From Cristatella mucedo (Eukaryota; Bryozoa; Phylactolaemata; Cristatellidae): a stretch of DNA of 64,000 nt. Location of the stretch: contig WPIO01000047.1 of the NCBI GenBank assembly GCA_009760855.2, positions 3,116,001 through 3,180,000 of the forward strand. The letters are read 5' to 3'. Made by a program: the position numbers and the translations under genes. The notes beneath the pieces were generated by a model. It was not told the DNA's origin. It made no database searches and saw only the letters and a list, made by a program, of their open reading frames with translations. This document shows positions 42,861 through 55,245 of this stretch, in pieces; the stretch's first letter is position 1, and each line of letters opens with the position of its first letter.

Positions 42861-43839
42861 GTAATGAGCTAGCACTAGATCTTTCGGCAACAAAGACCCA
42901 GCCTTGCATTCTTACTTATAAAAGACTCGTTGCAAATAACAACTGACCAGCGGTAGTTTAAACAGGATGCTCTGAGTTGTGTCTTGTCCACTTTTGGATT
43001 TGGCAGGTCAGCGTGTGCTCCATAACTAATACGTATTTCTTTCCTTAGATTGAGTTGTCAAGCACCTGGATAAGGCTTGGTTTCTCGTGAAGCATTATAC
43101 AAAAGAAACAATTACGAATAACATAATCCAAGGCCCAATTAACAGCTGTACTGTTGCGTCTCTCCTAACTCCTCAAAGCTTAGTAGCAGGGAAGGGTTAC
43201 AAGGCTTAAGAGACAGATCAATGATATTGCAAAACGCCCTAAATCAAGGAAACTCATTTAAAAATGTAATACATCAAGATACTTTACTTAAAGCTTTTCC
43301 GCGAGATTCAATGTTCAGCTTCAAATAATAGTGCATATTTTAGATATATACAGTATGCACATTCTTAAATTATCTCGCCTGATATTTTTAATGGCACTAA
43401 TCATAGCTTTGCAATAGTATTCTAACTATGAATATCCCATAGGGTACACAGTATCGTGATGTCAGCGACTTGTGTTCAATGACTAACTAATACTTTCAAA
43501 TCAGAAGTTACATGTGCTGGTTTGTGACTCTAAAGGCGTGGTGGGTGTGGTACCCTCGGTGCACAGGTTATATGTGCTTTTTCTGATGGAACAACCGCTT
43601 TTTTATATAGATCTGGAAATATTTATGGAACTGCGTCCTTTCATTACTCACTCAATGTCAGCTTCAAGCACTATAATCTTTTTCAGACGGCACCATGTCT
43701 TAAAGTTTCCTAACCACTCTTAAATACCAGCAGGTTTAAATTGGCCAATCTGGCATAATTCCTTTGCACAAATTTAGGCAGGCTTTCCAAATAGTGCTAA
43801 GAATACCTCATAGGAAATCGTTGGAGACCTCTAGATGAC

Positions 43840-44150
43840 GATAGTTCGGCACGTAAGGTAATGCAATATATTTCCGCCTGTAACTTCACAATGCCCAAAG
43901 ACTACGTGAGTGTTACGAAGAGAATTTTCCATAGTACACTCACAGCCTAAGCGGCTTTCGGTACGCATTCGGTAGCCAACAGACTTCGTCTCACGCAACA
44001 AAGAGAAAGTGGGAAGCATAGCAGATTCAGGAGAGCAGTTGAGGTAGTGAGTAGCATAGAAGTAGCAGCTCAGGACCGCTGAAAAGGATGAGCCATATTC
44101 GGCAGCAGAAGAGTATTTGTCGTGGCGTAAGAATTGTGGAAGGCGCGTAG
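43840..44150 (-). mobile_element. LINE family B 3' end fragment
   Basis: The ORF at 43831-44169 contains LPQFLRHDKYSSAAEYGSSF and [17 protein letters not shown], the C-terminal end of the family B RT, followed by the family B 3' UTR at about 43855-43915. Strong 5' truncation. Confidence 0.85.
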
Positions 44151-45529
44151 CTTTTGGCTTCCCATACACTGAAAGAATAAACTAACAACTAAAGTTGAGT
44201 TAATGACAGTAAGAGTAAATTTACAATATTGCACATGGGCTTAAGAACTTTTCTTAGCAGATTTCGAAAAGAAAGCATTGATCGTATTCTAAAGTTCAAT
44301 GTTTAGCTTCCCCAACCAAAAATGCTAGGTACATCCGGGATAGTAAGAGCTATTTTTTAATGGAGCCTGGCTTCGTTAGTTAACGCCGTACATAAGGACG
44401 TGCTGCTTTTTCAAGTTATGGCTAAAATGGACAAATCGTCATCAGAAATTAACAAATGAAATTCTGGTCCTGCTAAAAAGTATTAGAGTAAACCTATATA
44501 AACACACTCCAAGTAAACTAAAATTGTGGAAATTATAGATTTACAGCTAAATATTTAATGCACGTGCAGAGAGGCGTTTTATAATACTTCAACTCACCCT
44601 TGCTCACCTTCGCTAGCTGACGTCAGTGGAGTGTGTCGTTCAACCAGGATGGCGCCCGCATGGTAGACCGTGCACAATATGGCCACGATAGGGACAGTAG
44701 TGCCACTCATGGCAACGCTGCGAGCAAGTCAACAGAGGGTGCGCCGAAAGCCGCTGCTGGGAGCTTCTGCAAAGACATTGACATTTGACAGCTGATGCGA
44801 CAATTGCCACCCCACACCTTAAGGCTACACTTTTCTGTATCACTAACCAACGGCTCAAAATTCAGTGTGGCTAAATCTCTTATGCTTTCCTAATCGATCG
44901 CAAACCTACCGTAACGTAAATTCAAGTATTTTGCTATAGGTTATGTTCGTTTCATTTTGTTTGAGCAAGGCTTTCGGGCCAGTTGCCTTGTCCAATAATC
45001 GAGGCTCTTTCGTAATAGGCCAGCAGATCTATAGCTACGTTCACCGAGACGAGGTGTTAATCTTAATTTGTATGACGTACTACAGTAACATTATAAAGAG
45101 CTTTGTTTAGCGCCTTAAGAGGACGCAATCTTAATCCTGGTGTGTTACAACTGGCTGTAAGAGAAGCAGTGATGGTCGAGAGCTGCTGGCAAGCATGCTG
45201 TCATTATCGGACGAGAGAGCAAAAGCTCCCACAAACATAACGCTAAGACAAGTATGTCAAAGCGCTCAAAGACGACCAAGGGTGAGGGGGACTCGGGAAT
45301 TTTAGCAGCAATTGAATTATGTACAGTCACGCACTCAAAGCGCGTAGCAATTGATATTTTCAATGGAGTAGTATCCAGCAGCTTGAACGTGCAAAGTTTC
45401 ACAGCACACAAGCACGCATAGGATAGTTAACTTATCCGAGAAAAATACTGTTCAGAAAAGGCAGCCGTTTAGCTTTTTGAATGTCCTGTCATTCGGAACT
45501 GAGCTCAAGCTATGAAAGTGTAGTAGCTG

Positions 45530-45870
45530 CTGGCACCGTTGGCTCAGAGGGATTTAGGTGTAGTTAGGGCGCAGCAAGCCAACAGTAGTCAGAATAGCCA
45601 GCGGAATGACACGAGGCCTGGTGTGAAGCTTATTCTGATAGATATGCCAGAGTAAGATTACGAAGATACCTAAAGCTGTTTAACGTATTCCTGACATCTA
45701 TACACTACTTGATTTGCATCCAGTTCAGATTGGTGATTAGTGGCGTAATGCGGCTATGTGGCAGTTGCGAATTGTACGAGATACAACTTAGCTGCCGAGT
45801 TTTGGACTATCTATAACCCTCTTAGGCAGGTATAACTATCACCAGAGTTCTGCGGAAGTCAAATGAGAAA
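45530..45870 (-). mobile_element. Old LINE family A RT fragment
   Basis: The bases around 45700-45850 follow the RT C-terminal block of family A in reverse (ATTTGCATCCAGTTCAG, GTGGCAGTTGCGAATTG, CAACTTAGCTGCCGAGTTTT). Coding frames are destroyed. Confidence 0.5.
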
Positions 45871-46794
45871 AATAGTTAGGTTATTTGTATTTCAATTGAA
45901 TTGTTTTGGTATTTACAGATTTTTGTTAGAAAAAATGCCAGGGATGTGTAGCCCTAAGCAAAACTGTTCAAATGTTAGCTTTAAGCAAGGAATCGATGGA
46001 TCCGCCAAACATGGTTAGGTGATTAAGCAGCACAGATAAGGACCAAAGGCCTAGTGTGCACGGCGACATTACCTTCGTTCTAGGATAACTATTCTATCGA
46101 TATTCGGCCGTTTCAAAGCACTCAAGTAGGCGCTAGGGAGCCATGCGAGATCCGAGGATCCGGGAATAGTTTGATAGATACCTGGCGTTCGAAACTGTTC
46201 TGCCCAAGACTTGATACGGAGACGTAAACCTGGCTGCGACTTGAGCGAAGCAAAAGCATCTATGTAGCGCAGTGAAAGAAAAGCGTAGCGTCAGGCCAAT
46301 CCTAGCGTAACATCACACAGCAGCCATTGTAATGAGCAGCTGAACTGCGAAAATTCCGGCAGGCCTTAGAGCTTACGACTCTTCCAAGTGAAATGGCCTG
46401 TATTTTAGTATGTACGATTGTGGCTTGCCGTAACTCATCTGACGCACTAGTTCGCTTAGACTATGCAGAGCGTCTTAATCGTTACTTTAATCCTTGGCAA
46501 ATTAACCAGCGTTCTTTGACTTTGCTTGCACGAACGCTTCTTGGGCCCCATAGCAGTACTGTAACTCGTTCCGCGGCCGTTAGCATAACATTCTGGTATT
46601 ATGCAAATGCGTACACGAACTCAAGGGCAAGTCAAGGTTTGAGGCACGCAGTTAAAATCAAGCTACCTTCGTTTTCACCGTGTTTCTATCAGCCGCACTC
46701 ATGTGGCGGTCTTAAATAGACAGTTCAAAGCGTCAGAAAAAGATGTAATGTTCACTGGGAGCCATAAAAAGACTTAAAATTATTTTTCTGTGTA

Positions 46795-46912
46795 AACACT
46801 TCGTGGGTTTGAATATAGCAGTGTGCGATCCTTTTTCGCCAGTGCAAGCGGTGGTGATAGCCTTAGAGGCTCTTTTGTCGCTATACGATAAGAGGCTGTT
46901 AATTACGCTAGT
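46795..46912 (+). mobile_element. tRNA-derived SINE, head-truncated
   Basis: From TCGTGGGTTTGAATATAGCA (B-box region) to GATAAGAGGCTGTTAATTAC. The body matches the copy at 33591-33766, including CTTTTGTCGCTATAC. Confidence 0.6.
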
Positions 46913-47354
46913 ATTTTATTGTTGATTGTATAACTATAAAAATTATATACGCCTATGTGGAAATGTTTCACCTGTGCCTCCATTACGGTTAGGCCTATGG
47001 AAAATTGTCATGTTTGGTAAAGTTTTAATACACCGGAAAAGGCAAAGCTTGAGGATGGTAGATTCGCGAAGTGCTCAACTTTTTCCCAAAGCTATAACTT
47101 TATTTACTGCGAAATTGTGCTAATCTTCTAACTATTGCGAGCACATTTACTGTATATCTAGGTAGTGTTGCAAATGTGGTTTGAGACTTCCGCGTCCGGA
47201 CAGAGCTAGGTCGCAAACACGGCGCTCGCAACTTCTCTAGTCTCAGCTGACTCGTGACGAATGCAGGCGACACTGAAAGCTTGTACCGCGGCTAGCTAGT
47301 TGCAGTTGCAGTAGCAATGCATGTAGATGTGTCGGCAGTAGCCAAGCACGCGAG

Positions 47355-47412
47355 CAGCGACGAAGAGCGTAGGCCTTAAGGCCTACGCTAAGGCCGTAGG
47401 CCTTAGATCTTA
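47355..47412. repeat. Palindromic GTAGGCCTTAAGGCCTAC cluster
   Basis: A perfect 18-bp palindrome followed by a second partial unit CTAAGGCCGTAGGCCTTAG. Similar GGCCTACG words occur in the GC-rich block at 16.4-16.85 kb. Confidence 0.6.
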
Positions 47413-47514
47413 ACGTGACAAGCCCATATCTATAATGTAGATAAGTCAATTTCACCGAAATAGAGCTCAACAAGCACGAGCTCAACGGCGGCTGTGACTA
47501 ACACTGATGTGAAG

Positions 47515-50500
47515 TAATGTAGTTTATCTCCATCTGTAACTCTATAAAGTCATACAGACTATGTGGGTGTGACGCTGAAGGGTTTTGTATAGACCACTCA
47601 CAGCCTAAACGGCTTTCGGTACGCATTCGGCAGCCAACAGACTTCGTCGCACGCAACAAAGAAATTTGGGAAGCATAGCAGAGTCAGCTGAGCAATTGAT
47701 GTAGTGAGTAGCATGGAAGCAGCAGCTCAGGACCGCTGAAAAAGATGAGCCATAGTCAGCAGGTGCAGAGTAGCTGTCGTTGCACAAGAATTGTGGAAGC
47801 TAGTTCCACAGTCTAGGACCTGCAGAGCTAAAGCTTCTGTCGACAACAGTCTTTAAGTGGAGGAATGGAATAGCTTATTTATTTTTCATACAGGAACTGA
47901 GGGTACGAAGAGGCTGACACTGTTGCAACCGTTCAGCTAGGTACGAAGGAGCCAAGCCATGGTGAGCCTTGTAGGTTAGGGTAAGAACTTTGCTCTGTAT
48001 CCGTAGCTCAACCGGCATCCATCCTAGCTCTTTAGCAAAGGAGACACGTGGTCAAACCTCTGGCACTTGAAGACCAGCCTTGCAGCCATATTCATAGTCC
48101 GCTGTAGTGGCATAATAGCTTTCTTTGGTAGCCCAGCCAAAAGGGAATTGCAGTAATCAAGCCGAGACAGAACTAAGGGGCTAGTTAATTCTGTTGCAAT
48201 CCACTTTGGAAGACAGCTTCTAATCTTGGATAGCGATCGGACGTGATGGCTAGCTGTACAAACAGTCTTGTGAATGAAGCTTTCAAAATTTAGGCAGCTG
48301 TAGAAATCGACACCTAAATTTGAAGCACGTGGTGATGGTCGCACAATAGCATAACCTATTAGAAGAGCAAAGCCTTGTAATCCAGCCACACGCTTAGGGT
48401 GTCCTATGAGCAGCAGTTCGGCTTTATCATCATTTAGTTTCAGGAAGTTTTCTGACATCCAGGATCGTATATCGGCAAGGCAAGCATTTATTTTCTGAGT
48501 TTCTGCAGCATATTTCGACGGTTTTAATGACAAATACAGCTGAGCATCGTCAGCATAAAAGTGATATCCCAATCCATTGGCCTTAATCACTTTTCCAAGA
48601 GGTTGAATATAAATGGAGAACAGCAAAGGACCGAGTACGGACTCTTGAGGAACTTCACCGGCGACCCATCTCTAGTGCGAGACCTGACCCCCACACGACA
48701 CGGATTGAACACGATCAGACAAGTACGATTTAAACCACGCCAGTGCTTCGTCTACCAGAACGATCGTTGTTCTCAACCGTTCAAGTAGAACATCGTGATC
48801 AATGGTGTCAAAGGCAACCGGAATCTGGAAGAGCTAGGGCAGTGACATTCCCATCATTCTTGGCACGTAGAATGTCATTGTTAACACGGACGAGAACAGT
48901 TTCAGTGGATTGCTGTCTCAAGAACCCCCCCCCCGATTGAAATGTTTCTGAAATTTCATTATTTTCAATGTGTTCACACAGCTGCTTAGCAACAATTATT
49001 TCAACAATCTTTGACAAGAAAGGAAGGAGAGAAACTGGGCGACAGTTTGCAAGGACCTCTGTACCTAATCCAGGTTTTTTAAGTGTGGGTCTAACGTTGC
49101 CAATTTGAAGGTCTTGGGGACGATCCTTTTTCCCAAAGAAGCATTACAAATATCACGTTTATGGCAGGGCTAAGTTGGTCTGCTAGTAATGAACACAGAG
49201 ATGATGGTATAGGATCTTCAGGAGACATCCTTCTTTTACTAAACCTTATTAAGGTAGCACATCCCATGCAGAAACCTCGGAAAACCTTTTACGGAAGGTC
49301 AAAGGTTGTGATACCGCAATCGCTTTAGTCGGAGCGGGCTTTATGGAGGCACGAATTTGCAAAAGAATTTCCTTAAAGAAGGCTGAAAACTTTTCGGCTG
49401 AGCTCTTATTGTCTTGGGAGTCAGACCTCCAAGCATTGGCCAGTAAATAGTTTACTGTCTTATAAATCTGTTTAGGGTCCAACCGGGATGAATTCAGGTT
49501 TCGAGTGAAAAAAAAGCCCTGGTCTTTTTTAGGTTCCAGGTGTAAACTCGAATTAAGTCTTTGAAATTGGCTAGATCTGCATCTGACCCTGATTTCTTGA
49601 AATGACGTTCAAGCCTTCGCTTAACACGGCGCATCTTCAGTTTTTGCATAAATTGACAGAAATCTCTACGACTTTGTACACGGATAGAATGAACGGAAAC
49701 ATGCTTGTTAAGAACACTCCTGAGTGTCATGTTCCCTGCATCAGAGAGGATATCAGGGTTTCCGGTCCAGTCTGAATGCAGATCAAGAAGACCTGCACCA
49801 CAAACACACTTCAAAGCCTTGTCTACGTCAATGCTTTGTAAATTACGTCGCTTGACAAGTTCGACATTACCCCGTACGTACAAGGAAGCAGGAACAGTAA
49901 AAGAGACCGAACAATGGTCTGAGAGGGTCAGTGGGCACACCACAAGGTCAGTGGGGAGGACATCCTTGGTGATCACGAGATCTAGAATACGGCCACCGAC
50001 GTGCGTGGTGTGATTATCGTGTCAAACCAAACCAAAATTCACCAGACTGTCAAGAAATGAGCAGACCTAGCTGCTGATAGGGTTTCCTACGTGAATTTTG
50101 AAGTCTCCAGCAATCGGTAACGGCCTTTTACACACAAATACTGTAGCGAGAAACTCTGAAGACTCCTCTGTAAACAAGTTCAGACAGCCAGAAGGAAGGC
50201 CGGTATATCACGACAGTGAGAGGCATTGTCTTTGATGAAGACCTGACTGCAATCGATTCAAACGATGGCCCACGCGAAAAACTGCACATCTAGTAGCCAA
50301 ATGATTTGCGAACAACAATTGCAACCCCGCCACCAACCTTGTCAGAACGCATGGACTGATGAAATGAGATCCCGTTCCATGAAAACCCGGGTGGGGCAGT
50401 TTCAGATATACAGCTAGTGGAACAAAGCGTCATCCAAGTATCGGTAAGCAGAAATGCACCTAGCTTCTCCAGGACCACCTGATCACGGATAAGTAACCCC

Positions 50501-51040
50501 TCGGTTTTTAGCAAGCGGAAATTTAGTAGGCGGAACTTAGGAGGCTGTCCAACAATTTGGCGATGGCGATGAAGTGGTTTGTATTCACGTTGGCGTGTAT
50601 CCTGCCCGGCGGACGTGGGCCCTTCGAATTTGAATTGGACCTTAGTAACGGCCGCCGGTCGACGTTTCGCAACGTGCTGGGTCACGGCAGGTGAGCTACT
50701 ACCTCAACGAGTACTATATATTCAGAGCTTTAAACTTACGGGTCGTGAGTTTTATAGCCGAGCTGTTGATAGGGTGAACGCAGGCTGCAGGAAGGCTCCC
50801 TATGACCGGCCAAAGAAGGCCCGCCGGTAGGTATCGATTAATGGCGACATTGCACCTTATGCTAAGCAGGTCCTGTTTTATGTAACATATCCTAAGACAG
50901 CTTACAAATAGTCACAGTGAAGATAGCAGCGGAATACCCGGAGGTATCGCGGAGAAAATCAGGTAAAGGTCCACACCACGCTAGGAGTCGCCCGAGGCCG
51001 CTCTCTAGCACGGGGAGGAATGAGCTCAAATCAGCCCAAA
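47515..51040 (-). mobile_element. LINE family B, most complete copy (endonuclease + RT)
   Basis: Minus strand, in order: 5' region (51040-50690, also present at 34000-34345); endonuclease with NFRLLKTEGLLIRDQ, FLLTDTWMT, KVGGGVAIVVRKS and LSDHCSVSF (50685-49494); linker (49482-49249); RT start SKIVEIIVAKQLCEHIENNE (49017-48808); RT catalytic region [20 protein letters not shown] (48626-48024); C-terminal part and 3' UTR to about 47515. A G-run in the RT start (minus strand of 48923-48933) and other indels break the frame, so it is inactive. No ORF1 recognised. Apurinic-type endonuclease and RT layout fits CR1/L2-like elements. Confidence 0.9.
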
Positions 51041-51799
51041 CATCTAGGCCAACTTCGAGAACACCACAGCCGGTCTATCACTCGAGCTTTGGCTTGTGTG
51101 CTGCCTTGGCCCTAGACTATTGCATAATTGGTTCCTAGTCACCAGGATTCATGAACCACGAATAATGAATACCAATTGTAATTCCGTTGATTTAGCACAC
51201 CGCCATTTCAGTGGATGAGTTTCCATAGGGTGGCCCACGATAGCAATTAAAGAAGTCAATCCACCTTTCTTATTTTCGAGGCGCTATTGAGGTAACTATT
51301 ACTAGACGTTACTAAAGAGGTTTTCTAGGCTGCCTAGTGCTTTCATCAACCCGCTTCTATCGTTCAGACACGCTTCTCGTGGGAGTTTCCTAATTCTCAT
51401 AATCCTGTCAGAAGCAGGCGTGCAGGCCTCGTCTAAGACTGCCATCAGACTGCCTGAAGCGGGACAACTTCTTCGTGAGCCCTTACACTTTCTTGCCAAC
51501 TTTAACTGAAAACATATTCGCGATACGGCTACGGTCAAGCCAGCTGAAGAAAGCTCTGTCGGGAAACCCGGATGCGTGTAGCGAGTGCATTATTTGAGCT
51601 TCACTTGAGCAACCAGGCTCTCTTTAAATGAGCAGTACGAAAATGTCTTCGCGTGCCTGTATGAAATAGTGCATTATTATTGAGTACCAGACAACTGGCA
51701 CTGTTAAACTATGGGCAATCATGCGCAAACCAACTAGTCCATGGGGCTCGACGAGCTGTCTGCGAGTAATTCCGGATTTGACTTGAACAGCTGACAGCG

Positions 51800-52000
51800 A
51801 GTGACGCGTCTACGCGCTAGCGTCTAAGCGCTAAAGCCCAAGCGCTAGCGCCTAATCGCTAGCGTCGCCAGCGCTAGCGTCGCCAGCGCTAGCGTCGCCA
51901 GCGCTAGCGTCGTCAGAGCTAGCGTCGCCAGAGCTAGCGTCGCCAGCGCTAGCGTCGCCAGAGCTAGAGTCGCCAGCGCTAGCGTCGCCAGCGCTGTTCG
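51800..52000 (-). repeat. 15-bp minisatellite GCGCTAGCGTCGCCA, reads as (GDASA)n
   Basis: About nine to ten units with variants (GTCAGAG, GCCAGAG) between 51858 and 51995, preceded by looser GCGCTAGCG words from 51810. On the minus strand the unit length keeps one frame and encodes a Gly-Asp-Ala-Ser-Ala repeat continuous with an upstream ORF (start 52115). CpG-rich, unlike its surroundings. Confidence 0.85.
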
Positions 52001-52714
52001 TGATAAACCTATCTATATCTGGAGAATGCATAAAGTGAGCTTCAAGTTTTGCGATGACTTCACAACAGCCCCTTTTTAGGGAATAAAAAGTATTATAGAA
52101 AATATGCCTATTCAATAAATATATAGCTGTAAATCATTGCAATCGGTTGATTTATTTTGCACATGTACGTTAGCAGACGCTAGGGATTTAGCTCAATAGA
52201 GAGTGAATTTTACAAGACTGGAGTTTTGTGGTGCAATCTAACTCCGCAATATTATTATAAGAACAGGTCATTTTCATAGCACGGTAAGACATCTAAATCC
52301 CTATCTAGGCGAGTTACAACTTATTCTAAGAAAAGTGCTAAGTAAAGGCTAACGACGTGCAGCGCATCCTTCTTAGACAAACAAAAATAAGCGAACAAGA
52401 AGACCCTCGTAGAAACCTGTTAATAAGAACCCGGTTATTACGATGCACTTACGCTCAGATAAGCATGCAAAGCACCCAGAAACGCATAGACAAGTTTTTC
52501 GCTAAGCAGGGAAAGCTGAGCGGATCTGTAGCACTTATCTTTAGCTGATACTTCACTGATGCGCGAAGACATGCAGAGATGTTGACGTGAAGCTGGAAGC
52601 TGAAGCTCTTGAATCTCGGATCATATAAACTAAAAGCCGAGGTCAGCTAAAGATTTCAATAGAGGGCGAAGAGCCGAGAGAGACAACTGAAAGCTGAGTT
52701 GGGAGTGATACGAG

Positions 52715-52990
52715 ATCATACTGGAGGAGGGAGCAGGGGGGGATACTGGAGGAGGGGCCGCGGAGGATAGGTAGGCTGGAGCGATGGCCGCGAGTGAATA
52801 GACCTGTACGCTAGAGGGGAAATCTTCAGGTCGACTCTGCCATTGACAGGGAGCGAGCGAAACTGATACAGGAGTGAAGCGAAGTGGCAGCTACGACAGT
52901 TTTGACGACAGAGCGGACGAGCTGCTGACTTACTGACGGATCTGGTCATTTCAATTAGCCTGCGATGATTAGGAGAAGACAATTAGTCGT
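52715..52990 (-). mobile_element. LINE family A-like RT C-terminal fragment
   Basis: The frame at 52716-52982 contains a degraded copy of [15 protein letters not shown] and LPVNGRVDLKISPLAYRSIH. No tail seen. Confidence 0.65.
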
Positions 52991-54144
52991 TATAGAAAAC
53001 GTCAAGCCCAAGAAAGAGGTTTACTGGGGCAAGACATGCAAGAGATTCAGCTTAGCCCATTCTTTTCTCCCGTATTATGATAGGTAGCAGTTAGTAGCCA
53101 GCTGTCATAAGTGAGTGCACCAATCATTAGTAGATCGGCATACAATCCAAGTGGCAAATCACGCACTTGGCACTAGCTGCGGCTTTATCTGCCACACTAA
53201 TCAACAAAGCTGTACGGTAGCTACAATGTTATGCCTCAGGGCGAACCGCCAACGTATTCTTGATTGGAATATGCTCTGGAAACGGAGCATATTTCGCAAC
53301 ACACGTAAATACACAAGCTCGCAAATACATAATTTTCTCAATTTTCAGCAGTGATTTAATTGTTTGGGGCTTGTAAAACTAGCTCTATAGAAACCGCCAA
53401 AGTGCTGTTTGTCTGTGATTTATAGAATGAGATAAGATTAGAAGAGGGTAAGGTAACTACTTCACAATTAGGGTAAAACTTCCAAATCATCCACGACGAA
53501 AAGAGGTTTTCGCAGAGAGGGTGGCCAAATAAGAACCCTTTGCAAGCCACGTCTCAGAGGTATGATGCACCATGTTGTCTTCGGCTGGCCATTCCTACCG
53601 TGACACGGTACACGTGCGCTGCGGCTGGCGACTATTGTAACTAAAAGAAGGTAAACCTTTTGCAAACCGCCATTGGCAAGCGGTTGTGTGAGAAGAAAAA
53701 ATAACATGACCAGGAAAACTCGGCTTTGATGAGCAGAGTATTACTTCGCTTTGGCGTATTGGTGCCTGTTAGCTTCCCATACCAAGACACATATATATAC
53801 ACATATGTGTGCGTGTGTGTCTGTCTGTGTAGTTTCTGTTCTTTATCTTGTATTGTGCTGGCCAGAGGCAAGTGCAGCTGCCCTTCGCAAGACTTGCGGA
53901 TGCAGTGAAGTTGCTGGCTGATAAGCTGCCTACGTGAAGTTATTTACATCAAACTAGATGCATCCTGGAGCTGCGAATCGTGTGCGACGCGTCTAGTGAT
54001 TCCTAACAGCGAGTTAGAGCCGCCTCGGAGGCAGGCAGCCAGCCTTCTCAGTATTGAGAGCATGCCGACCTTCATGCTAGGGAGAAACAATCGGAGCAGG
54101 AAGGCTGCAATTCGTGTCTTCGGTCTTCTGTGCCATTTCTAGCA

Positions 54145-54312
<168 letters not shown>

Positions 54313-55064
54313 AAGACCTTCCAAGTCAGAAGCTGACCATTCGCCGATCAGTTATATGATGACAAGGAGTCACCACTGAAGCAGACGAATGCTCCCATGA
54401 TGGTACTCAGCAGACATTCTCAAGTATCAGTGCACGCTGCAGAATTCATGTCAGCACCAATGCGTCATCTTCTTTAATTACGGCTTCCATGGCTTGATAT
54501 TGCATAGGATCATGTCTTTATTTGTACCGAAGGACACTTCCTTCGGTTTATGTACTTTCCCAGGCCCCTATCGTCAGTGCAGCATTTTAGGGTTTCCAGT
54601 GGGTTAAGGGGTTTGAACTTCGCGACCAAATCGCAGAATCTAGTCCGGCAGCAGACAATAAATGCTTCACTGCCACTGCAAATGGGGCGAGAGCCGCTAT
54701 GGCTCGTCGCGTGCTATTTCAGTGAGGTGTGCGTTTCATCTTTGACCTTGTTAATATTAGCGTGCATGAAGATTAATTAGGCAGAGGTCTTTGCTATGGT
54801 GGATGTCTTTTTGCGATGCGAAATTTAGCAATTTAACAATGCCTTACGGCTCAGCCACTTGGCAGTGTGCGAAAGTGAGAGTAGAAATCGTAGGTGCTCA
54901 AACTTGTCTCGAAGTATATCTTGGTTCGCAACTATCAACTAGTCATCGGACACTAAACGAGCACGCTGCCAAGGAGGAGCGGTCGTCGCAGGGTGGCTTA
55001 GCTGTCAGCCAGGCTTAGCATCTCTCCGAGACGGAATTTCGCATTAGAGATGTAAGTACAATGC

Positions 55065-55245
55065 ACCTTAAAGTAAAGGTAAAGGTAGGTAAGCTGTTTT
55101 AACAGCTTAGATTGTATGGCGACGGCGCGGGGAGAGACACGTTGGCTATCCCTACCACTTGAAATCGGTATTAAAAAGATTTTCCGCGACAGGATCCGAA
55201 CCAACGGCGTTGTTCGTTAAGTGCAAGCGCCGAAAGCACCCCTAG
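55065..55245 (-). mobile_element. Second type of tRNA-derived SINE
   Basis: On the minus strand, CAGCCTAGGGGTGCTTTCGG (A box region) and GTTGGTTCGGATCCTGTC (B box) form a tRNA-like head different from the main family. The element ends with AAGCTGTTAAAACAGCTTAC and a short (CTTTAC)n tail. Only one copy seen. Confidence 0.5.

Noticed and set aside
51858-51995. CRISPR-like array
   Set aside because: Units are contiguous 15-bp tandem repeats without spacers, in a eukaryotic context; a minisatellite.
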